Positions 27,725 to 33,749 of a DNA stretch of 33,749 bases are shown one piece after another (the stretch's first letter is position 1; each line of letters starts with the position of its first letter). Source of the DNA: Patescibacteria group bacterium AH-259-L07 (GTDB lineage Bacteria > Patescibacteriota > Patescibacteriia > UBA2591 > UBA6264). A program made the translations under genes and the position numbers. The notes below the pieces were generated by a model, which was given only the letters and a program-made list of their open reading frames with translations, had not been told where the DNA came from and did not search any database. Location: positions 1 through 33,749 of the forward strand of contig JALLOP010000004.1 in NCBI GenBank assembly GCA_027718005.1, in the 5' to 3' direction.

Positions 27725-28239
27725 TATTTTAATTTTTTTAATTTTTTAATTAAAAACTTTTTTTTATCCTTGCTCATGTCAACAAATCCATCTGCAGATT
27801 CTTTTAATTTAGCTGATGCCGTTTCTCCAAAGGCCATTATCTCAATACGACATCCTTTATTTTCCCGCAAGTATGTAACTAACGGCACATAATCACCATC
27901 GCCCGTCACTAAAACAATAACATCAAGTTTGTCAGCTAATTTAATTGCATCCATTGCAATACCTACATCCCAATCCGCCTTTTTCTCTCCACCTGGAAAA
28001 ATCTGCAGATCTTTCATTTTTACCTCAAATCCTTGCTTGGAAATGGCCTCAAAAAATGTCTGCTCCTCCCGCGTGTTTGAACGAATCACATAGGCAATCG
28101 CCCGAATAAGCTGTCTGTCGCCAAGTGCCTGTTCTAACACGTATGAAAAATTAACATTTGCATGATACAGGTTCTTTGCTGAGTGATACATATTTGCCAC
28201 ATCAACAAAAATACCTACGCGTTGATTTTCATATCTCAT
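27724..28239 (-). CDS. NYN domain (LabA/DUF88-like) putative ribonuclease
   Basis: RVGIFVDVANMYHSAK, KADWDVGIAMDAI, VILVTGDGDYVPLVTYL. Confidence 0.9.
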   Translation of the reverse strand: MRYENQRVGIFVDVANMYHSAKNLYHANVNFSYVLEQALGDRQLIRAIAYVIRSNTREEQTFFEAISKQGFEVKMKDLQIFPGGEKKADWDVGIAMDAIKLADKLDVIVLVTGDGDYVPLVTYLRENKGCRIEIMAFGETASAKLKESADGFVDMSKDKKKFLIKKLKKLK

Positions 28240-28433
28240 CCCTCACCCAAAAATTATGCTTTTTTTAATACGAAGCATAAGTATTAATTTATTTAATTTT
28301 GACCTTTTATTTCTCATTTTATATCCCCTTCCCAGAACTCGACAAAAAAGCTGAGTATTATTATGAGCGAAGCGAATAACAAGGTTCTTCCGAGCGAAGC
28401 GAGGAACGGTTCTTATAATTTCTGGGTGAGGGA
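28239..28433. repeat. Inverted-repeat-bounded element filling the rpsO-NYN intergenic space
   Basis: ATCCCTCACCCAAAAATTAT at about 28239 and ATAATTTCTGGGTGAGGGAT at 28414-28433 (19/20 complementary). Confidence 0.7.
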
Positions 28434-28709
28434 TTATTTTTTTATCTTTTTAAGCATCTCTTCATAGTTTTTCGGATCATGCACTTCTAAGTATTTTAAA
28501 AGCTTTCGGCGCTGGGACACTTTTTTTAATAGCCCGCGCCGAGAAGAAAAATCATGAATATGTCGCTTAAGGTGCTCATTGAGCTCTTTAATTTCTTTGG
28601 TTAAAATACCAATTTGGACCTTTGTTGAACCTGTGTCCTTTTCACTTGTTTTAAACTCATCTATAATCTCCTTTTTTTGTTGTTTTTTTCTTTTTTTCTT
28701 TTTAAGCAT
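28434..28709 (-). CDS. rpsO: 30S ribosomal protein uS15
   Basis: DTGSTKVQIGILTKEIKELNEHLKRHIHDFSSRRGLLKKVSQRRKLLKYL. Confidence 0.95.
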   Translation of the reverse strand: MLKKKKRKKQQKKEIIDEFKTSEKDTGSTKVQIGILTKEIKELNEHLKRHIHDFSSRRGLLKKVSQRRKLLKYLEVHDPKNYEEMLKKIKK

Positions 28710-28779
28710 AGTAATTACAATTTTAACATATATGACTATTTTTAGTATATACTAAAGTTTGGATAAAGATGACACGAAG

Positions 28780-28858
28780 TGTCATTGCGAGCGACCGAAA
28801 GGAGCGTGGCAATCTCATATTAAGAGATTGCTTCGTCGCTCCGCTCCTCGCAATGACA
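28780..28858. repeat. REP/MITE-like palindrome TGTCATTGCGAG...GGCAATCTC / GAGATTGC...CTCGCAATGACA
   Basis: Imperfect inverted arms around the ATATTAA loop. Confidence 0.8.
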
Positions 28859-28874
28859 TCAAAGATGTCACTTC

Positions 28875-28933
28875 AAGGTTCTGATCCCTCACCCAGTTCG
28901 CTGGGTGAGGGACGGAGCGAGTCATGGTTCTTA
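28875..28933. repeat. GGTTCT-bracketed CCCTCACCCAG-TTCG-CTGGGTGAGGG hairpin
   Basis: AAGGTTCTG...TCCCTCACCCAG TTCG CTGGGTGAGGGA...GGTTCTTA. Confidence 0.75.
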
Positions 28934-28969
28934 TTGTAACATAATATAAATAAATACACAACAGTCAAT

Positions 28970-29022
28970 CCCCTTTGTCACCCCGCATTTAACAAAGTTA
29001 AATGCGGGGTGACAGAAAAGGG
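28970..29022. repeat. Long perfect hairpin between rpsO and xerC
   Basis: GTCACCCCGCATTTAAC AAA GTTAAATGCGGGGTGAC (17-bp perfect stem), flanked by CCCCTTT/AAAAGGGG. Confidence 0.75.
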
Positions 29023-29127
29023 GTGACAAAAAAAGATTTTTAGCGTCATACAAGTAAGATTGTTACCACACACTGCGTGAGTCGTAAAAGTAATATTCTT
29101 GCAACGCCCTATGGGCGTCGCAAAATA

Positions 29128-29156
29128 TTGACACTATATATATATTACTGTATAAT
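29128..29156 (+). promoter_or_regulatory. Consensus sigma70 promoter of xerC
   Basis: TTGACA (29128-29133), 17-nt spacer, TATAAT (29151-29156). Confidence 0.85.
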
Positions 29157-29162
29157 ATAACC

Positions 29163-30122
29163 ATGCCAACCAAAATTCAAAAATTAATTACTGATTTTCT
29201 TGAACACTTAGAGATTGAAAAAGGATGTTCTCAATTAACAATTAGAAATTACCATTTTTATCTGAACCGTTTTTTAGAACAATCAGGCATTTCATCGCCA
29301 GAACAAATCACCTCAGAGGTTGTTCATCAATACCGTTTGTGGCTTTCACGGTTAAAAAACCCGCGCGGCGGCACATTATCTCGAGCAACGCAAAATTATC
29401 ATTTAATTGCCTTACGCGTATTTTTAAAATACTTACTAAAACAAGATATTGAAACGCTCTCACCAGAAAAAATTGAGCTCGCCAAAACATCTGACCGGCA
29501 GGTCTCATTTTTAGAAGGCGAAGATTTGGAAAACCTTTTAGACGCCCCGCTCACTATAAAACAAAATAATATTATTAAATTTCGTGATAAAGCAATTTTA
29601 GAACTACTTTTTTCCACAGGATTACGTGTTTCTGAGCTATGCAGCTTAAAAAAAGAAGATATTAATCTTGATAAGAGCGAATTTAGTGTTCTTGGCAAGG
29701 GCAGAAAATATCGACTGGTTTTTCTCTCAAACCAAGCGAAACATTGGCTGAAAAAATACCTTGAAATGCGAAACGATATGGATCCTTTTCTCTTTATTCG
29801 CCACGACCGCGCTGCTAAAAAAACAACGAAAAAAAAGAAAAAAACGCGATACACATCAGCATCAACAGGTCTCACCCCGCGCTCAGTGCAACGATTAGTA
29901 AAAAAATATGCAAAAGTTGCCGGGGTCACGAAAAAGATAACTGTCCATTCGATTCGCCACTCTTTCGCGACTGACCTGCTTTCCAGCGGTGCTAGAATGC
30001 GTGCAGTTCAAGAACTGCTCGGTCATAAAAATATTACTACCACTCAAATTTATACTCATGTCACTGACCAACACTTAAAAAAAATATACCAAGCGTTTCA
30101 CGACAAAAAACGAAAAAAATGA
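29163..30122 (+). CDS. xerC: Tyrosine recombinase XerC/XerD-like
   Basis: LLFSTGLRVSELCSLKKEDI (R), HSIRHSFATDLLSSGARMRAVQELLGHKNITTTQIYTHV (HxxR...H...Y). Confidence 0.95.
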   Translation: MPTKIQKLITDFLEHLEIEKGCSQLTIRNYHFYLNRFLEQSGISSPEQITSEVVHQYRLWLSRLKNPRGGTLSRATQNYHLIALRVFLKYLLKQDIETLSPEKIELAKTSDRQVSFLEGEDLENLLDAPLTIKQNNIIKFRDKAILELLFSTGLRVSELCSLKKEDINLDKSEFSVLGKGRKYRLVFLSNQAKHWLKKYLEMRNDMDPFLFIRHDRAAKKTTKKKKKTRYTSASTGLTPRSVQRLVKKYAKVAGVTKKITVHSIRHSFATDLLSSGARMRAVQELLGHKNITTTQIYTHVTDQHLKKIYQAFHDKKRKK

Positions 30123-30167
30123 TACTATAACACTTGATCATTGGGTGCACTGCCCAGCCCCTTTTCC

Positions 30168-30239
30168 CTCCCCATAGCTCAATGGATAGAGCACTAGTCT
30201 TCTAAACTAGGTACGCAGGTTCGACTCCTGCTGGGGAGA
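30168..30239 (+). tRNA. tRNA-Arg (anticodon TCT)
   Basis: Cloverleaf: CTCCCCA acceptor / TGGGGAG; D-arm GCTC...GAGC; anticodon stem CTAGT-CTTCTAA-ACTAG; T-arm GCAGG-TTCGACT-CCTGC. Confidence 0.96.
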
Positions 30240-30435
30240 CTAAAGGGGCTGGGTGAAAGTCCTGCCAGGCGCACCACCAAAAAAAGTCAAACTCAAAACA
30301 CATTTTAATAAAAAAAAAATTTTAATTAGTGCGGAAACAGAAATTCCTAAAGATTTCTGTTTTTTTATGTTGCAAATCACAAAACAAAAACAACAAAAAA
30401 AATGGTGACATCTTGACTTATCCCCAACAGGGGGA

Positions 30436-30464
30436 TTGACAAAATTGGAAAAATGTGCTAATAT
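30436..30464 (+). promoter_or_regulatory. Promoter upstream of the lipoprotein gene
   Basis: TTGACA (30436-30441), 17 nt, TAATAT (30459-30464) with extended -10 TGC; a TATAAT also overlaps at 30462. Confidence 0.6.
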
Positions 30465-30550
30465 AATAGTAATGTAGCCTGGAGCTGCATGCACTGACAC
30501 AAGTCAGTAAAGTGTTCTATAAATCAAAACACAAACAAAGGAGGTATGTG

Positions 30551-31006
30551 ATGAAGACTAGCGTAATCGCGGTACTCGCAGCTATCGGATTTTCTATCCT
30601 GTTGGCCGGATGTGATAATGCTTCGCCCCCGCCCGCTGAACCTATTCGTGCTGATATCAATAACGATGGAACTGTCGAATTTGTCTATCTTGAGATGGAC
30701 AAATCAAGAACAGGAAATGATAGGTGGTATGACTGGGACCTCAAAGCCGTTGGAGCATATGGAGAATCACAACTTTCTCAACCGGTTGTCCTATTGTCCT
30801 TTGAAACCAAGCCAGAAAATCTCAGGGTTGAAGACTACAACAGCGACGGAATCAATGATATTGTTTTCCTCGCCGTTGACAAAAGCATCACTGGGAACGA
30901 TCGATACTACGATTGGCACCTCATAGTGGCACTTGGTGACGGAAACGGCCAATTCTCTAAAAACCAAATCGTTGCTACTTTCGAAAGACGACCTGGCATT
31001 CCGTAG
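30551..31006 (+). CDS. Secreted lipoprotein with DxNxDG-type repeats
   Basis: SD AAAGGAGG; MKTSVIAVLAAIGFSILLAGC lipobox; ADINNDGTVEFV and DYNSDGINDIVF; internal repeat EMDKSRTGNDRWYDWDL / AVDKSITGNDRYYDWHL. The ATG at 30551 is preferred over the track start at 30512. Confidence 0.8.
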   Translation: MKTSVIAVLAAIGFSILLAGCDNASPPPAEPIRADINNDGTVEFVYLEMDKSRTGNDRWYDWDLKAVGAYGESQLSQPVVLLSFETKPENLRVEDYNSDGINDIVFLAVDKSITGNDRYYDWHLIVALGDGNGQFSKNQIVATFERRPGIP

Positions 31007-31018
31007 CCTTCTTCCATC

Positions 31019-31048
31019 AGCCGTATGGTTCGCCCAGCGGCTTTTTTT
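31019..31048 (+). terminator. Rho-independent terminator-like hairpin
   Basis: AGCCG...CGGCT followed by TTTTTTT. Confidence 0.55.
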
Positions 31049-31122
31049 TATCCCTCCGCCCCATGACACTTTTTATATTTTCTTGGCTAGTCCACAAGGA
31101 TTAAAGCGGCTTATTCGTGTCT

Positions 31123-31161
31123 AGCCACCGACTTCCTCACAGGAGCGGTGGCTTTTTCTTT
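31123..31161 (+). terminator. Rho-independent terminator
   Basis: AGCCACCG-acttcctcacaggag-CGGTGGCT followed by TTTTCTTTT. Confidence 0.7.
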
Positions 31162-31409
31162 TAATTTCAAACTTGCCGCCAAAGGGAAAATTTGATATGA
31201 TTTTACTAATGAGCTCCACTCACTAAAAACTTGAAATTGTCGCTTGCTTTCAGGAAACAAAAACTGCCAAAGACCCGGTAAAAAATATCGACTCGAACCA
31301 TATTTTAGTAGAAAGAAGAAAAGAAAATTTTTTAATCTTACGATATGATAAGTTAGAAAAATTAGTCGCTTTTCTAATCAAGCAATTAACTAAACTAATC
31401 AACAAAACT

Positions 31410-31796
31410 ATGATGGAAAAATATCCAACGTTTGAGAATAATCCTGAGGACAAAGAGGATAAGCGAGGCAAAATCCCGGAATCGCTTAAAGTCGAAGCTA
31501 CAACAGAAGAGGGAAAGAAAATCGAGGGAGAACTTTTCCTGTCTGAAAAGCAGGTAGCTGAATACTTAGCTGAGCATGAATCTATGCAACGGGAAATGCT
31601 TGGCGGAAAAGAACACCTTGTATTGCGAGGTATGTCAGTAAAAAGAGCACAAGAACTAATGGATGCTATGGGCACACGAGGTCTAACTGTTGAAGAGTTA
31701 GCTGAAGCAATGGTGCACGATGCCGGTTTTGCCAAGCGAGCAAAAGAACAAGTGAAGGCTTTAATGAGCGCGGAAGAGGGCCTCGAAAAAACTTGA
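31410..31796 (+). CDS. Hypothetical protein, probably 5' part of a frameshifted ORF
   Basis: 128 aa charged helical protein. An adjacent +1-frame continuation (KLEYFKAGKLPMELFNEVRNV...) begins at an A6 run. Confidence 0.55.
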   Translation: MMEKYPTFENNPEDKEDKRGKIPESLKVEATTEEGKKIEGELFLSEKQVAEYLAEHESMQREMLGGKEHLVLRGMSVKRAQELMDAMGTRGLTVEELAEAMVHDAGFAKRAKEQVKALMSAEEGLEKT

Positions 31797-31815
31797 ATAT
31801 TTCAAAGCAGGAAAA

Positions 31816-32064
31816 TTGCCAATGGAACTTTTTAATGAAGTAAGGAATGTTCTCGAAAAGGGAGAAGAGGCAATTCCAGAAGCAATTGAAGAAGCTAAGA
31901 AAAAATTTGCGGAAGTCGAATACATAAGGAATGAATATAATAATCCGAAATCAGTAAATTTCAGATTCGGTGGTGGCGTACCGACAGAAGGAACGCCCGA
32001 AGAAATTTTGAAAGTCGATGATAGTGAATTCACGAGAGTCAAGAGAGAATTGGAAAATAAATAG
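31816..32064 (+). CDS. Hypothetical protein, probably 3' part of the preceding ORF
   Basis: 82 aa in the +1 frame; its reading frame is open upstream to the A6 run. Confidence 0.5.
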   Translation: MPMELFNEVRNVLEKGEEAIPEAIEEAKKKFAEVEYIRNEYNNPKSVNFRFGGGVPTEGTPEEILKVDDSEFTRVKRELENK

Positions 32065-32108
32065 GTTTTCATATTTTTGGTTTATATTAGCCTCGCGAAC
32101 TTTTCAAC

Positions 32109-33308
32109 TTGCCGCCAAAAAAAAATTGGAAATTGTTAAATCTTGCGGCGAAGCCGCTCCGAATTATGCAAGAAGAAACACAAATTACAGATGAGTGGGT
32201 TCGCTCTGGTCTGCTAGAGGCAATTCACATCAATTATCAAGAATCTACTCTAAATATTCCACCCTTTAAAAAACTTGAAAGCAAACAAGTTTCTTTGTCG
32301 TTACCGGAGGCGAACCCACTCCAACAGCAAACGCAAGGGTTAGCGCCAGTTGATCAGATTCTGGCAATTATGCTTTCAAAATCTGTCCGTAGGGGCAAGA
32401 AGGCCCTTATTGAGCCTTTTTTGGATTCGGTTCGAAAAAAAATACAAAGTATTGTTGATCATCAGCAGCCAATCAGTTTTATATTACCCACATTACCTTT
32501 CAAGGACCAAAGCCCTTTTGTAACTGGCGCATCAATTGGCCATGTTGATTTGGGCGAATATGCGTTTTTCGCGCAAATCAAAAGAATTCTTAATGCGATA
32601 AGAGAAGTTTATGCGTCCGGAGCGCACATGACTCTGCTTTGTGATGGATATATATACGCGGATATTTTCGCTAATGGCGATAAAAAAGGAGCCGGACGCT
32701 ACAAAGCTCGATGTGAGCAAATAAAAAATGATTACGGATTATACAACGAAGTCACTTTGTTCGACATGCGCGAAGTTCTTTTTGATATGCCGGGATGGAA
32801 ACATGTAGAAGCCGCCATTCAAGAAGTTGTTCGAAAATTATATCAAGCCGACCCAGCCGCAAAAGAAAGATTGGATACTTTAGCCCGGCGATTTGTTTTC
32901 CATGTCGCAATACCAAATCATTCATATGAAGAAGCCCGAGTGATTTACTCCAACCCTCCTTGGCCAAATTGGCTTTGGGAGAAACTTTTAGATTCGGCTA
33001 TTAGGTACAGCGCGCTGCAACTTACTCTTAAAAAAACTGAACTTGTGAAAAGAGCTTTTCCCTCAGCGGTGCGTTGTACTGTTCATCCAAAAGCTGCAGC
33101 GCAGTTGCCACTGCATTTAACCAACCCACACAATCAACTATTGCCCTACAATGGTGTTGCCACAATATCGCGACAAGCCCAAACGAGAGGTCAATCTTTG
33201 TTCCAAGCTTTAAGAATCAAAAGATTATGTAATATTCTTGAATATGACAACGTTATTGCCGTAGACACCGAAAATTCAAAAGATCCGATTTATTATGAGA
33301 TCCCTTAA
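32109..33308 (+). CDS. Isocyanide synthase family protein (DIT1/PvcA-like); start possibly ATG at 32166
   Basis: ILAIMLSKSVRRG, ISFILPTLPFKDQSPFVTG, GAHMTLLCDGYIYADIF, EVTLFDMREVLFDMPG, FPSAVRCTVHPKAAAQLPLHLT, LLPYNGVATIS, all in DIT1/PvcA order. Confidence 0.82.
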   Translation: MPPKKNWKLLNLAAKPLRIMQEETQITDEWVRSGLLEAIHINYQESTLNIPPFKKLESKQVSLSLPEANPLQQQTQGLAPVDQILAIMLSKSVRRGKKALIEPFLDSVRKKIQSIVDHQQPISFILPTLPFKDQSPFVTGASIGHVDLGEYAFFAQIKRILNAIREVYASGAHMTLLCDGYIYADIFANGDKKGAGRYKARCEQIKNDYGLYNEVTLFDMREVLFDMPGWKHVEAAIQEVVRKLYQADPAAKERLDTLARRFVFHVAIPNHSYEEARVIYSNPPWPNWLWEKLLDSAIRYSALQLTLKKTELVKRAFPSAVRCTVHPKAAAQLPLHLTNPHNQLLPYNGVATISRQAQTRGQSLFQALRIKRLCNILEYDNVIAVDTENSKDPIYYEIP

Positions 33309-33445
33309 TTCAGTCGGCCTGTTCAAGCGAAGGCGCAGCGAACTATTTTCAGTATTCTGCACTTTTTTTATTTTATAATCGAGGAATTTTGAAAATGTCT
33401 GAAATTAACAATTTCAAGCATTTTCCAGAAATTCCGAAATTAGTT

Positions 33446-33645
33446 ATGTGCCGAGTGAGCAGAGCGAGCGAGGCACATGTCCAAAATCGCTTAATAATTC
33501 TTGTAAAAAATTCTGGCATCAAAACTGAACAATAAACCCTGACATTTTGTTGTATCGGAATTTCTAAATTCCGATACAACAGGAAGGGGGTCGGGGAAAT
33601 CCCTCACCCAGTACGCTGGGTGAGGGACCAGAGGGCGGAAGCCCT
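33446..33645. repeat. Cluster of intergenic hairpins
   Basis: ATGTGCC...GGCACAT (33446-33478); TGTTGTATCGGAATTT-CT-AAATTCCGATACAACA (33548-33581); TCCCTCACCCAG-TACG-CTGGGTGAGGGA (33600-33627); AGGGC-GGAA-GCCCT (33632-33645). Confidence 0.8.
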
Positions 33646-33707
33646 ATGGAGAACATCGTTCGCGAGCGTTAGCGAGCGACTATGTTCGCTTATCCACAAC
33701 ATGGAGT

Positions 33708-33736
33708 TTGACTTATTTTTTAAGCTATAGTATAAT
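33708..33736 (+). promoter_or_regulatory. Sigma70 promoter for an off-window gene
   Basis: TTGACT (33708-33713), 17 nt, TATAAT (33731-33736). Confidence 0.75.
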
Positions 33737-33749
33737 GAAAAAGTAATAA

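Noticed and set aside
29399-29929. 176-aa minus-strand ORF opposite xerC
   Set aside because: Antisense of a clear tyrosine recombinase; no recognisable motifs.
31223-31409. Stop-free frame upstream of the 31410 ORF (..KNIDSNHILVERRKENFLILRYDKLEKLVAFLIKQL..)
   Set aside because: No start codon (ATG/GTG/TTG) found in this stretch. It could be an N-terminal extension after an upstream frameshift but is not supportable.
31250-31735. 161-aa Ser-rich minus-strand ORF opposite 31410-31796
   Set aside because: Ser/Phe-rich composition typical of antisense to a Glu/Lys-rich ORF. The plus strand is preferred, though evidence there is also modest.
31784-31795. Canonical -1 ribosomal frameshift heptamer A AAA AAC
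   Set aside because: The AAAAAAC string is present but its phase is wrong for -1 slippage, and the continuation is in the +1 frame.
33690-33698. Replication origin based on a perfect DnaA box
   Set aside because: Only one perfect and one imperfect box in the window and no dnaA/dnaN or AT-rich unwinding cluster; better read as a promoter-associated element.

Overview
The window looks like a gene-dense, AT-rich bacterial chromosome segment. Its style (Lys-rich extensions, short intergenic hairpins, streamlined operons) suggests a Patescibacteria/CPR-like genome; this is inferred from sequence style and not verified. Housekeeping genes: ftsA, ybeY, a HIT protein, a nucleoside phosphorylase, an ATP-cone/uridine-kinase fusion, hisS, lepB, a DUF2304 + GT2 pair, a UXS-like epimerase, pnp, a NYN nuclease, rpsO, a XerC/D-like recombinase and tRNA-Arg(UCU). 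Accessory content: a group II intron RT with upstream intron RNA; a PHP + SMC-like ATPase gene (TrlF-like) split by a frameshift; a 1517-aa DUF2341/RHS YD-repeat protein followed 3 nt later by a CPBP protease; a LamG-LamG-M6 metalloprotease giant with a perfect 627-bp internal duplication and a frameshifted Ig/PxKF tail; a small lipoprotein; and a DIT1/PvcA-type isocyanide synthase homologue. Intergenic DNA carries several families of palindromic/MITE-like elements, including one in which hairpins or short GC-rich inserts are bracketed by GGTTCT direct repeats. The leads I rate highest are the isocyanide synthase locus, the RHS-CPBP pair, the 29-bp direct repeat bracketing the metalloprotease cassette, the GGTTCT-bracketed inserts, and the tRNA-Arg embedded in a larger hairpin.
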